Below, piece by piece: positions 18,816-28,633 of a stretch of 64,000 bases of DNA. This DNA is from Loigolactobacillus iwatensis. GTDB taxonomy: Bacteria > Bacillota > Bacilli > Lactobacillales > Lactobacillaceae. The notes beneath the pieces are model-generated. The model was not told where the DNA came from. It was given only the letters and a program-made list of their open reading frames with translations, and did not search any database. The DNA lies in the NCBI RefSeq assembly GCF_003950295.1, contig NZ_RHNP01000001.1, positions 143,649 to 207,648 of the forward strand, in the 5' to 3' direction. A program made the translations under genes and the position numbers. Positions within the stretch are counted from its first letter, which is position 1. Every line of letters begins with the position of its first letter.

Positions 18816-21800
18816 CGGCAACTAATCTTGGCGCCAAAGATACAATTGAACTAAGTGCGCCAATGCAAGTAGCGGTCGATGCAACAGCGGCCGCTGTAGG
18901 CAAAATTGATTTAACCCAAGCCAATACAATAGCAACCGATAGTACTGGCAATAAAATTACAGCGACAAATACGATCGGTGCACAACTTGCTTTAGCAACA
19001 GAAAATTTACCGGTTAACTATTATTTAGTTGGCACTACAACTAAATTAGCCGCCAGTACAACTTTGACTGGTGACTACAGCACAGCTTATACGGCTACTG
19101 CTGCCGATATTGCCAACTATACTTTAGTCGGTGCCGCTACACAAAAGGGTACTTTCGCTCCTAATGGGGTCGTTAATTTCTACTATCAATTAAACACTAC
19201 TGGTAATGTTCCAGGTGACACAAAAGTTTACGCTAATACGCCAGTTTTCACCACCGCGCCAATTTTGACATTAACCGCCGCAGATGGGACTACTACAACC
19301 TATCAGTTGCAGACTGGCGACTACATCTTCACACAACCAGGACAATCTAAAGTGACTCCAATTACAGTAGGTACCTACACGTTAGCCCTAACTGCACAAG
19401 GATTGAAGCACCTTGCTGCCGCTGAACCAACACTGAATTTAAAAAATGCAACGGCATTGGAAACTAACGCGGCAACAGACACTATCACACCAGCTAAGGC
19501 TAGTTTAACGGCAGACTCAGCCAGTTACGTTTACGATGGACAGGCGCATCAGCTAACCATTACACCAACTGGTCTGCTTAATGGTGATACGTTAACTTAT
19601 AGTGTTACTGGCAACAGTCGAACCAATGCTGGTAGTAATGCCGTGATTTTGACATTGGCCGAAAACAATACAACCAATAGTAACTACACTGTTACCTTAC
19701 AGAATGGGACTTTAACCGTCACACCGTTAGCCTTAACCACACCGGCCAACCCAAACAATCCTAGTGCGCCAGTTAACCCAACTAATCCTAGTGATAATCC
19801 ACAGTTAGCCACTAGCTTAGTGGTTCAAGGCGCGACTAAGGTTTACGATGGTGCTGCCAGTACGGATCCAACAACCTACACTGTTTTGGCGCCAAGTGCC
19901 GATAAGGACTTTGTTGTGCCCCAGTTGACCGCAAGTGACTTTGATTTAAGTGGTATTACAAGCCAAAATGTTGGCAACTACACCGTCAAATTAAGTGCGG
20001 CTGGCATAACGAAGTTACAAAATGCTAATCCAAACTACGACTTTACGGCTACTGATGTCCAAAGTGGGCTATTTACCATTACACCGGCAAAGGCCACGTT
20101 AACGGCGGACTCGACCAGTTACGTTTATGATGGACAGGCGCATAGCCTAGCCATCACACCGACTGGCCTGCTTAACGGTGATACATTGACCTATAGCGTT
20201 ACTGGCAACAGTCGAACCAATGTTGGTAGTAATGCCGTGACCTTAGCGTTAACGGCAAATAACGCGATCAATAGTAACTACATTGTTACTTTAAAAAATG
20301 GAACTTTAACCGTTACACCGTTGGCCTTAACCACACCGGCCAACCCAAATGATCCTAATGCACCGGTTAACCCAACTAATCCTAGTGATAATCCACAATT
20401 GGCCACTAGCTTAGTGATTCAAGGCTCAACTAAAGTTTACGATGGTACTTCCAGTACCGATCCAACAACTTACACTGTTTTGGCGCCAAGTGCTGATAAG
20501 GACTTTGTCGTACCTCAGTTAACCGCAAGTGACTTTGATTTAAGTGGTATTACAAGCCAAAGTGTTGGCAGTTACTCCGTTAAATTAAGTGCGGCTGGCG
20601 TAACTAAGCTACAAAACGCCAACCCAAACTACGATTTCACGGCTACTGATGTCCAAAGTGGGCTATTTACCATTACGCCCGCAAAGGCTAGTTTAACGGC
20701 AGACTCAGCCAGTTACGTTTACGATGGGCAAGCACACAGTCTGGCCGTTACACCAACTGGCCTACTTAATGGTGATACATTGACCTATAGTGTTACTGGC
20801 AACAGTCGAACCAATGCTGGCAGTAATATCGTTACTTTAACATTGGCCGAAAATAACACGATCAATAGTAACTACACTGTTACTTTACAGAATGGAACTT
20901 TAACCGTCGCACCAGCTAAAGCCACGTTAACGGCAGACTCAGCCAGTTACGTTTATGATGGGCAAGCACACAGTCTGGCCGTTACACCAACTGGCCTGCT
21001 CAATGGCGATACGTTAACTTATAGTGTTACTGGCAACAGTCGAACCAATGCTGGCAGTAATGCCGTTACTTTGACGTTGGCCAAAAATAACACGACCAAT
21101 AATAACTACACTGTTACTTTAAAAAATGGAACCTTAACCGTTACACCAGTGGCCCTAACCACGCCGACCAACCCAAACGATCCTAGTGCGCCAGTTAACC
21201 CAACTAATCCTAGTGATAATTCACAGTTAGCTACTAACTTAGTGGTTCAAGGTGCGACTAAGGTTTACGACGGTACTGCCAGTACGGACCCAACAACCTA
21301 TACTGTTTTGGCGCCAAGTGCTGATAAGGATTTTGTCGTGCCACAATTAACTGCAAATGACTTTGATTTAAGTGGCATTACAAGTCAAAATGTTGGCAGT
21401 TACACCGTTAAATTAAGTACGGCTGGCATAACTAAACTACAAAACGCCAATCCAAACTACAATTTCACGGCCGCTGATGTCCAAGGTGGGCTATTTACCA
21501 TTACGCAAGCAAAGGCTACTTTAACGGCAGACTCAGCCAGTTACGTTTATGATGGACAGGCGCATCAGTTAACCATTACACCAACTGGTCTGCTTAATGG
21601 CGATACATTAACTTATAGTGTTACTGGCAACAGTCGAACCAATGTTGGTAGTAATACCGTAACTCTGACGTTAATGGCAAATAATGCGATGAATAGTAAC
21701 TACACTGTTACCTTACAAAATGGAACCTTAACCATCGCACCGGCAAAAACTACTACTGGTGACAACAATACTGGCACAACTACTGGTAATAATGTTGGCA

Positions 21801-22291
21801 CTGACACTGATGGTAACACTGACACAACTACCGGCAATAACACTACTGGTAATGACGTTGGCACAGTTACTGGCAATAACGCCACTGGTAATAACGTTGG
21901 TACAGTTACCGGCAATAACGCCACTGGTAATAACGTTGGTACAATTACTGGCAATAACGCCACTGGTAGCAATGTTGATACAGTTACTGGTAATAACATT
22001 ACTAGCGAAAACACGGCTGGTACGACCACTGGCAACAATATTGATACAGTTACTAACAATAACACCACTGGCACAATTAATTTGGCCCAAAAGAAAACTG
22101 GTAATACTACTTTGACTAGGGAAAAGCCAACTAAGAAAACAAACACAACCGTTGCCGGCTCAGCGCTTAGTAAATTACCACAAACTGGTGAGGCTACAGG
22201 TGAAAGAACACTTTTGGCAACAATTGGCGTTATGTTATTGACAAGCATACTAGGTGTATTTGATCAAAAACGTAAACATGAAAAAGAATAG
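18816..22291 (+). CDS. LPxTG surface adhesin, 3' fragment with MBG-like repeats and LPQTG anchor
   Basis: Continuation of the adhesin in the shifted frame. Protein-like sequence is readable in this frame from about 18800 (SFIITATNLGAKDTIELSAP), joining smoothly to the 5' fragment; the first ATG is at 18863. Domains: a beta region to about 19490; eight tandem MBG/YDG-type repeats (order A-B-A-B-A-A-B-A) to 21750; a Thr/Gly/Asn-rich spacer (NNATGNNVGT repeated); then the sortase signal LPQTGE, a hydrophobic segment and the tail DQKRKHEKE. With no independent start and signal peptide, this part cannot be exported alone, so the locus is either a pseudogene, phase-variable or an assembly error. 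Confidence 0.85.
19491..21750 (+). repeat. In-gene tandem repeats encoding alternating MBG-like domains
   Basis: Five A units (about 230 bases each; SYVYDGQAHSL, LLNGDTLTYSVTGNSRTN, NYTVTLQNGTLTV) and three B units (about 355 bases each; NPTNPSDNPQLAT linker, TKVYDGTASTDPTTYTVLAP, DFDLSGITSQNVGSYTVKLS). The order is A-B-A-B-A-A-B-A, so one B is missing between the third and fourth A. DNA identity between units is high, indicating recent duplication or gene conversion. Confidence 0.9.
21765..22075 (+). repeat. Short Thr/Gly/Asn-coding tandem repeats in the wall-spanning region
   Basis: Degenerate repeats of about 45-60 bases encoding variants of TGNNATGNNVGTVTGNN just before the LPQTG motif, probably a flexible wall-spanning spacer. 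Length variation by slippage is likely. Confidence 0.8.
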
Positions 22292-22331
22292 AAACCAGAC
22301 TTTTGGCACACATTCTTAGAGTAGCGATCAG

Positions 22332-22377
22332 AAATAGTAAGGAGGTTAGGACTTTTGTCCCAGCCTCCTTACTATTT
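22332..22377 (+). terminator. Terminator of the adhesin gene, part of an R1 repeat
   Basis: A perfect 14-base inverted repeat AAATAGTAAGGAGG / CCTCCTTACTATTT followed by Ts. It is the arm of an R1 repeat (22296-22378, with CCAGACTTTTGGCACACATTC at its left side). Confidence 0.8.
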
Positions 22378-22378
22378 T

Positions 22379-22683
22379 TTATATGGACACTCAAATAAAA
22401 ATCAAAACCACTCTACTAAACTCACAAAATTGCTTAATATTAGCAATGAAACCCGGCACGTAATACATTTTCAACGTCAATCGAACTGACGATTTTATGT
22501 AATTTAACCGATCTCTGTATTTCAAATCAAAGAAAAAAGCAAGCTTCTCGATTAAAAGACTGCCTAAATAATAACCGACGAGTCACTTGCTAAGGTGCAC
22601 ACTTAGTTATTTAAAAAGCGCAAGTTTTCTTAATAGGATAGTAGAAAATAATCAAATGCTGTTCATCAGAATTTTAATTAAGC
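22379..22683. other. Intergenic region without recognised features
   Basis: Region between the convergent adhesin and ohr genes. I see no open frame with a ribosome site and no repeat of the R1 or R2 type. Confidence 0.35.
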
Positions 22684-22729
22684 AAAAAAGCGTGCACCAA
22701 AGTTATTTTACCAAAACTTTGATACACGC
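22684..22729 (-). terminator. Terminator after ohr
   Basis: Two-part stem: GCGTG/CACGC and CAAAGTT/AACTTTG separated by a 3x3 internal loop, with a T-run on the minus strand. Confidence 0.65.
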
Positions 22730-22739
22730 CAGGCTAAAA

Positions 22740-23141
22740 TTATTCAGTTACTAATTCAACGTCAACATTACCACTAGTTGCCTTTGAATAAGGACAAATT
22801 TGGTGGGCAATCTGCATATACTTTGCTGCCTCTTCTTTGTCTAAACCATCAATGTGGCCGATTAATTTAACTGCAATCTTAAAATCAGGGCCATCACCTT
22901 GGAATAATGAAACTTCAGCACGAATTGTGCTCTTACCGGAAACATTGCCTTGTTCTAAAGCGACACTCAGTGCACTATTAAAACAAGATGCATAGCCTGC
23001 AGCAAAGAGCTGTTCTGGGTTCGTACCTTCCTTACCTTCGCCTGGGGCCGTAATCTTTAAGTCTAATTTCTTGTCATTGGACCATACTTGACCTTCACGG
23101 CCACCTTCGTTCGTCATAACTGTTGTGTAAAGTTTGTTCAA
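22740..23141 (-). CDS. ohr: Organic hydroperoxide resistance protein (OsmC/Ohr family)
   Basis: Thiol peroxidase reducing organic hydroperoxides; Ohr enzymes are recycled by dihydrolipoamide. 133 residues with the redox pair Cys53 (GYASCFNSAL) and Cys116 (HQICPYSKAT) and the conserved Arg/Glu region. The N-terminal LYTTVMTNEGGREGQVWS fits the Ohr subfamily. It is transcribed divergently from a lipoyl-E3 fusion, which is striking because lipoamide plus E3 is the known reductant for Ohr. Confidence 0.92.
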   Translation of the reverse strand: MNKLYTTVMTNEGGREGQVWSNDKKLDLKITAPGEGKEGTNPEQLFAAGYASCFNSALSVALEQGNVSGKSTIRAEVSLFQGDGPDFKIAVKLIGHIDGLDKEEAAKYMQIAHQICPYSKATSGNVDVELVTE

Positions 23142-23166
23142 AATTGAATTCCCCCTTTAGTTATCG

Positions 23167-23181
23167 TATAATTATATTGTA
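23167..23181. promoter_or_regulatory. Possible OhrR operator in the ohr/E3 divergent promoter region
   Basis: TATAATTATATTGTA matches 13 of 15 positions of the OhrR-type palindrome TACAATTNAATTGTA and is centred in the 100-base divergent gap. No ohrR gene is in the window, so the regulator is inferred. Confidence 0.35.
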
Positions 23182-23244
23182 CACAATTTATATCAAATTA
23201 TCAATGATAGCCTTTACATTTTATTAAAAAAAGGAGTGCTTTTT

Positions 23245-25137
23245 ATGCGTTCATTACGTTTGGCCGATCTTTATACTAAATCCGTTGATGGTACTGTTAT
23301 CGCTTGGCGAATTAAGGCCGGCGAGCATCTAGATTTTAATCAGGACATGTTGGAATTAGAGGGCCACAAATTGGTCCTCGATCTAAAGGCACCCTTAGCC
23401 GGTACAGTAAAAAAAATAAATATCCAGGAAGGTGAACCCTTCAGTTACACTGATGTTCTATTTGAAATTGACGAGGAACCTGGTCAAAACCTGGCTGCTA
23501 ACTTAAAGAAACAAACGCAATTAGCGCAAAAGGCCCGGGATGACGCCGCAAAGGCAGAGGCAAAAACTCTAGCCGGCGTTAACATAACACCAGCGTTACG
23601 CTGTTATGCACTTCATAATAATGTTGATCTTAGTAAAATTGTGTTAGGTAACACCGCAAAAATGATTAAAAAGACGGATATTGATAACCAAATTAATTTT
23701 CGTAATCTCTTCAGCAAACAACCGGCCAAAGAAAAAGACTATCCTGAAGCCGAGAATATCGACACCGTTATTATCGGGGCTGGCCCTGGTGGTTATACGG
23801 CAGCAATCCGCGCCAGTGAGTTAGGTGAACAAGTAACCCTCATTGAAAAAAATAAAGTTGGCGGAACTTGCCTAAACATTGGCTGTATTCCCTCAAAGGC
23901 TTTAATTAACGCTGGTCATCGTTTTGCCGCTATGGCTAGTGATGAGCAATTAGGTATGACGCAGGGTGGTAAAAAGAATCTGGACTACACTAAAACCCAA
24001 CAGTGGAAACAAAGTATTGTTGATAAATTAGTCGGTGGCGTTCAGGATTTAATTAAAGAACATCAGGTTGATTTACGTTATGGTAACGCAGATTTTCTTG
24101 ATTTGCATCATTTACGCTTAGTTAGTGGAACTAAAACGACTATTCTAGCTTTTAAGCGCGCTGTAATTGCAACAGGCTCGCGACCGCGACCATTAGCAGA
24201 TTTTCCGTTTGAAAAGCGCGTTATTGATTCAACGAGCGCGCTTAGTTTGCCTAAGATTCCAGAACATTTATTGGTTGACGGTGGTGGCTACATCGGTACC
24301 GAGCTAGCCTCGGCCTATGCAGATCTAGGCGCTAAGGTCACAATTATTCAACACTCCAAGCGACTCTTATCTAAATTTGACGAAAGTCTTGTTAAAGTAG
24401 TTACGGCTAACCTGCAACGTAAAGGCGTGGAAATAATTACTGAGGCACCAATTAAAAAGGTCGAAAACACAAAAACAGCGGTCACAGTCACTTATGAAAA
24501 GAATGGGGAGCAACAAATAATTAATGGCGACTATTTACTAGTCACTGTTGGTCGTTTGCCCAATACTGAAGATCTTGGTTTAGAAAACCTAGGGCTTAAC
24601 CTAACTAAACAAAACAAAATTATAATTAATGACCAGTGCCAAACTAACCGCGAACACATTTTTGCAATTGGTGATGTTACGCCGGGAATTATGCTAGAAC
24701 ACCGGGCAACAAATCAGGCTCGTGTTTTGGGGGCCATTTTGGCCGGTAAGGAAACTCACGTTAACTACAAGGCACTACCTGAAATTGTTTATAGCGATCC
24801 TGAAATGGCCGTTACTGGTTTATCGAAAAAAGCGGCTATCGAGGCTGGCTATCACGCCGCAACCGCACAATTCCCATTTGGCGCTAATGGCCGGGCCTTA
24901 ACGTTAAATGTCACCACAGGCTTTTTACGACTTATTTTTGACGATAAAACTAACCAAATTATTGGCGCGCAAATTGTTGGTCCCAACGCCAGTGAATTAA
25001 TTGCCGAGCTCACTACAGTGATTGAAAACGAACTGACCTTAGATGACGTTGCTAACACAATTCACGCTCACCCAACGCTTGCCGAAACAATTGTTGATGC
25101 GGCCGAGGTCGGTCTCGACCTTCCAATAAATATCTAA
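23245..25137 (+). CDS. Dihydrolipoyl dehydrogenase with N-terminal lipoyl-like and peripheral-subunit-binding domains
   Basis: FAD flavoenzyme that reoxidises or reduces lipoyl groups with NAD. 630 residues from the ATG at 23245 (AAAAAAAGGAG upstream), about 160 longer than ordinary E3. Residues 1-77 resemble a lipoyl domain with Lys42 in LELEGHKLVLDLKAPLAGTV (usual EtDKa becomes EGHKL). Residues about 113-150 resemble the E3-binding domain of E2 (ITPALRCYALHNNVDLSKIV). From about 173 the E3 core follows: IIGAGPGGYTAAIRA, redox disulfide GGTCLNIGCIPSKAL, NAD site, AIGDVTPG and C-terminal HAHPTLAE. No E1 or E2 genes are nearby. It is divergent from ohr; I infer a peroxide-defence reductase, not a pyruvate dehydrogenase part. 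Confidence 0.88.
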   Translation: MRSLRLADLYTKSVDGTVIAWRIKAGEHLDFNQDMLELEGHKLVLDLKAPLAGTVKKINIQEGEPFSYTDVLFEIDEEPGQNLAANLKKQTQLAQKARDDAAKAEAKTLAGVNITPALRCYALHNNVDLSKIVLGNTAKMIKKTDIDNQINFRNLFSKQPAKEKDYPEAENIDTVIIGAGPGGYTAAIRASELGEQVTLIEKNKVGGTCLNIGCIPSKALINAGHRFAAMASDEQLGMTQGGKKNLDYTKTQQWKQSIVDKLVGGVQDLIKEHQVDLRYGNADFLDLHHLRLVSGTKTTILAFKRAVIATGSRPRPLADFPFEKRVIDSTSALSLPKIPEHLLVDGGGYIGTELASAYADLGAKVTIIQHSKRLLSKFDESLVKVVTANLQRKGVEIITEAPIKKVENTKTAVTVTYEKNGEQQIINGDYLLVTVGRLPNTEDLGLENLGLNLTKQNKIIINDQCQTNREHIFAIGDVTPGIMLEHRATNQARVLGAILAGKETHVNYKALPEIVYSDPEMAVTGLSKKAAIEAGYHAATAQFPFGANGRALTLNVTTGFLRLIFDDKTNQIIGAQIVGPNASELIAELTTVIENELTLDDVANTIHAHPTLAETIVDAAEVGLDLPINI

Positions 25138-25209
25138 ATGTTTATTTACACTATAATCTGCGGTAGCATAAACACAATTAGACTACCTGAAGAAAGAGCT
25201 GAATAACCA

Positions 25210-25737
25210 ATGACAATATTTGAAAAGTACCACCCAATTATGACCGCGCACTACACGCTTGACTGGTTGACTGGGAGTAACATCAAAGAGATTTTCGCAT
25301 TGCGTCACGACAAATCCATTGCTCAGGCAGCGGATCGTCAACCTGACTCGACAATTATGGACACGGCCCGTTACGTTAATTCTGCAATGGGCCGCGTTAT
25401 GCGCAATGAAATGTTGATCTGGGCAATTCAAGATCGCAAAAGTAATACTTTTCTAGGTACTTTTGAATTAGGACCCTTTAGTGAAACAACCACATCGGCC
25501 AGTGTCCACTATGAACTATTAGCTCAATTTCAACGGCAAGGCGTCATGACGGAAGTTTTACAGCACATCGTTCAATTTAGTTTTGAAGAACTTAAATTAA
25601 CTGAATTAACCGCAATTACAACGAAAAAAAATAAACCCGCTCAAAAATTACTTGAGCGAGTTGGGTTTAAGTCACTAATTAATGAGTCTGCTGAACACGT
25701 TCATTATTCACTGCAAGCTTTGCCAATATCGCGGTAA
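25210..25737 (+). CDS. GNAT family N-acetyltransferase (RimJ/RimL-like)
   Basis: Acetyl-CoA dependent transferase, 175 residues. The pattern SVHYELLAQFQRQGVMTEVLQHIVQFSFEELKL with ITTKKNKPAQKLLERVGF is the typical GNAT acetyl-CoA site and C-terminal strand-helix. The ribosome site is weak (AAGAAAGAG). The last 59 bases overlap the convergent hemH gene on the other strand. Substrate unknown. Confidence 0.8.
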   Translation: MTIFEKYHPIMTAHYTLDWLTGSNIKEIFALRHDKSIAQAADRQPDSTIMDTARYVNSAMGRVMRNEMLIWAIQDRKSNTFLGTFELGPFSETTTSASVHYELLAQFQRQGVMTEVLQHIVQFSFEELKLTELTAITTKKNKPAQKLLERVGFKSLINESAEHVHYSLQALPISR

Positions 25738-26641
25738 AGTCTGTACTACCGTTAAGTGGGTGTAAATAGGTAAAGCGTTGCCCACCACTTTCCATAAAGT
25801 ACTGCCGGTTTTCGCGGTTAATCTCTTGTAGTGTCTCCAAACAGTCCGCTACGAAACTTGGTGTAATAACTAAAACACTTTTACAGCCATTACTGGCCAA
25901 ATTTTTTAACGTCTGATCCGTTGCCGGTAATAGCCACTGACTAGGACCAAATTTAGATTGATAGCTTTGCTGGTATGGCTGATCGCCGACCAATTGCATA
26001 ATTTGCTGCGTTGTTTCAGTGCATTGTTGTGGGTATGGATCCCCGTTATCAGCATATTTTTGCGGAATACCGTGATAAGAGAAAATCAGTTGATCATACG
26101 ACTGATTTTTTAATTCTAGTTTGATTTGATTGGCCAAGGCTGCTATATAGAGTGGTTCATGGAAAAAACTTTGTTGAAAATATAACTGCGGAATATTGGA
26201 ACTATTTTGAAAATAAGTCATTACCTGATCAAAAACCGAACCAGTTGTCGTCCCTGAATATTGCGGGTATAGCGGAATAACCGTTAACTCATCAACGCCC
26301 TGATTAGCTAGTTCACTGAGCGCTGTGGGTACGGATGGTGCACTATAACACATAGCAAAACGAACAACATAGTTAGGCAGTAATTCTTGTAATTGCTGTG
26401 TTTGCTGCTGCGTGTATAGTAATAATGGTGATCCCTCCGCCGACCAAATTTTTTTATAAAGCGCCGCCGAATGTCGCGGTCGAAAACGCAAAATAATACC
26501 ATGTAAAATCGGCCACCATAAAAAACGTGGTGTATCAATGACCCGCTGATCGGCTAAGAAGCGACTTAAATAAACACGGACTGGCTTCGCTTCTGGTGCA
26601 GTGGGTGTTCCCAAGTTAACTAATAAAATTCCCTTTTTCAC
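25679..26641 (-). CDS. hemH: Ferrochelatase
   Basis: Inserts ferrous iron into a porphyrin; in Gram-positives usually coproporphyrin III (CpfC). 320 residues. Landmarks are GILLVNLGTPTAPEA, VIPLYPQYSGTTTGSVFDQ, the catalytic His in FSYHGIPQKYADNGDPY and the Glu in FVADCLETLQEI. No other heme-synthesis gene is in the window. Most lactobacilli lack the full heme pathway, so an isolated ferrochelatase suggests use of supplied porphyrins or metal removal from heme. It overlaps the convergent GNAT gene by 59 bases. Confidence 0.93.
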   Translation of the reverse strand: MKKGILLVNLGTPTAPEAKPVRVYLSRFLADQRVIDTPRFLWWPILHGIILRFRPRHSAALYKKIWSAEGSPLLLYTQQQTQQLQELLPNYVVRFAMCYSAPSVPTALSELANQGVDELTVIPLYPQYSGTTTGSVFDQVMTYFQNSSNIPQLYFQQSFFHEPLYIAALANQIKLELKNQSYDQLIFSYHGIPQKYADNGDPYPQQCTETTQQIMQLVGDQPYQQSYQSKFGPSQWLLPATDQTLKNLASNGCKSVLVITPSFVADCLETLQEINRENRQYFMESGGQRFTYLHPLNGSTDFTAILAKLAVNNERVQQTH

Positions 26642-26723
26642 AATTCACAACTCCTTAGGTATTCAATTATCCCATAAATTAAACTGGCCCGGTATTAGTG
26701 AATGACCTACTTCGGATAAAGAA

Positions 26724-26844
26724 AGTGGGACAAAAGTCGGTTTTGGGTTTACTGCGTAACTACAGCTAAATCCAGACTTTTGGCGCACGTTCTAGTGCAA
26801 TGATCAAACAAATAAGAGGCCAGGATTTTTGTCCCGACCTCTTT
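26724..26844. repeat. R1 dispersed repeat without nested R2
   Basis: Reads GTGGGACAAAAGTCGGTTTT, then ACTGCGTAACTACAGCTAA, the CGCACGTTCTAG segment and the terminator arm AAGAGGCCAGGATTTTTGTCC. It shows the R1 middle without an R2 insertion. It fills the gap between hemH and oleate hydratase. Confidence 0.65.
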
Positions 26845-26953
26845 AGTGTCACAATTTCTGCAACAAATAATTTCAAACCACGCGCTAATTAGAACGTAAT
26901 TCGTTAGGTAGTTTCCGTATAAAATTAACTACCTAACATCACTTTACCCATTT

Positions 26954-28633
26954 TTAACGGAACATTGTCTTGGTTGCTCGTGCCATTACTTTTGGATCTT
27001 TTTCATAATGGTGTAATGGTGTTAACTCACTAGCAGGAATGCCCAAGAAATGGTAAACGGCGCGCTGGGCACAACGGAATGAATATTGTTCAGTAAAGAC
27101 CATATCAAATGGCATTTCCGCAAATTGACCAATGAAAGCTAAGTTCTTGGAATGCTTCGGTACAACGGCTGGTCGGTCACCAACTGCCCGGCGATTAAAG
27201 AGGGCACTGGCATACGGCATGTAAACTGGAATAACGTTAATAATACTGGCCATAATTTTATCCGTGTGTTGCCGAATATTATCTTTACTGCTATCGACTT
27301 CTGCTAGGTGACCCAGTAATTCCTGCAACATTTCACGGCCAGTCATCTCGATAAATGGTTTCTTAACGTAATCCCCTTGCCGCCGTGGATACATTGCGTA
27401 GCCCCAAAAGACAGTTTCATTCTCTTTTTGCGCCTTAAAATGAGGCTGATGATGAACAACAATTGAGATCAAGTTGTTACTATCAATCCAAGTATTTAGG
27501 GCATTGCCAGGTTGTTGCTGCGTAATCCGCGTTACCTGGTTCAGCAAGTAGTGATCACTGGTTGTGATTGTAAAACTCATCCACTCACTTTGCGATCGGT
27601 CGTTAAAGAACTTGTCAGGATGACCTAAATCGTAAAAGTGTTCGGTGGCCTGTTTCCACAATTGAGCACTCGGCGCATACTCCATATTTTCCTTAATTGG
27701 CGTATCTAGATCACCAATTGAAGTACTGTCAGTAATGGCACCGTTAGTATCAAAGACAAGATCATTTTCTTCAATCGAGACACTGCCCTTTTGGTTGTCA
27801 TTATCAACTTCTTCGTATTCTAAACCGGTCACGATGATATCGTCACGAAGTGGTGTGTCTTTAAATTGGAACGCCGTGATTTTACGGTTATTCACAAACT
27901 GAACACCACGATCAGTTAGATACTTGCGCATTGGTAATATAATACTTTCATACTGGTTGTAAGGCGTTCTGGTGACTCCGGCAAGTGTATTAATCCGACT
28001 AAATTCAAGAATCATCCGGTTCATATAACGGCGTAATTCCATCGCAGAACTTTCCTTCTTAAACGCAAAGGTAGTTTGCCACATATACCAGAAATTAGTC
28101 TGAAAAATATGCTGACTAGTTTTGAACCATTGCTTAATACTCACGTCATTTAATTCTTGCTCTTTGCTTTCAGGTAACAACATTAATTTGCTTAACAAAT
28201 AACGATCGTGATTATTAAACTGCATATGATTATAATCCTGGCGGTCACCTTTATTCCGAATACCGTTAAACTTATCCATTAAACGGGCAACATCATGCGT
28301 TGGGTGTGCGTGATCGAAATCTAAAATATCATCCGTTACTGATTGACCAGGATTATCTAATGACGGAACTTCCCGCAATAGATCCCAAAGATTTTCGTAC
28401 GTCTCCTCATTTAACATTCGACCACCCTCGGCCAAATAGCCCTGGCTGTTTCCAAGTGGTGTAATCCCGTACTCATCCTCATAGGCAGCGACCGTATCAC
28501 CATCGTTAGCACCATGTTTATTCAGGCCAAACATAGTAATCTGATCACCACGCCAACCACCATCACGAATCAAATAGATACCTGCAGCTAAATTACCGAT
28601 TCCAGTACCGATCATATAAGCTTTTTGGGTCAT
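26954..28633 (-). CDS. ohyA: Oleate hydratase (myosin-cross-reactive antigen family)
   Basis: FAD-dependent enzyme adding water to cis-9 double bonds of unsaturated fatty acids, giving 10-hydroxy acids; protects against free fatty acids. 559 residues, typical length. The N-terminal FAD fold MIGTGIGNLAAGIYLIRDGG, the segment YLAEGGRMLNEETYENLWDLL and the C-terminal NLAFIGQFAEMPFDMVFTEQYSFRCAQ are all characteristic. Monocistronic, with a TATAAT hexamer on the minus strand at 28676-28681. Confidence 0.95.
   Translation of the reverse strand: MTQKAYMIGTGIGNLAAGIYLIRDGGWRGDQITMFGLNKHGANDGDTVAAYEDEYGITPLGNSQGYLAEGGRMLNEETYENLWDLLREVPSLDNPGQSVTDDILDFDHAHPTHDVARLMDKFNGIRNKGDRQDYNHMQFNNHDRYLLSKLMLLPESKEQELNDVSIKQWFKTSQHIFQTNFWYMWQTTFAFKKESSAMELRRYMNRMILEFSRINTLAGVTRTPYNQYESIILPMRKYLTDRGVQFVNNRKITAFQFKDTPLRDDIIVTGLEYEEVDNDNQKGSVSIEENDLVFDTNGAITDSTSIGDLDTPIKENMEYAPSAQLWKQATEHFYDLGHPDKFFNDRSQSEWMSFTITTSDHYLLNQVTRITQQQPGNALNTWIDSNNLISIVVHHQPHFKAQKENETVFWGYAMYPRRQGDYVKKPFIEMTGREMLQELLGHLAEVDSSKDNIRQHTDKIMASIINVIPVYMPYASALFNRRAVGDRPAVVPKHSKNLAFIGQFAEMPFDMVFTEQYSFRCAQRAVYHFLGIPASELTPLHHYEKDPKVMARATKTMFR

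Noticed and set aside
21765..22075. Regular repeats that look like a CRISPR array
   Set aside because: They are in-frame codon repeats (TGNNATGNNVGT) of the adhesin spacer; no distinct spacers and no cas genes.
23140..23244. Attempt to place an exact -35/-10 pair for ohr
   Set aside because: Candidate TTGATA and TATAAT hexamers are only 14 bases apart; kept the operator call but no promoter call.
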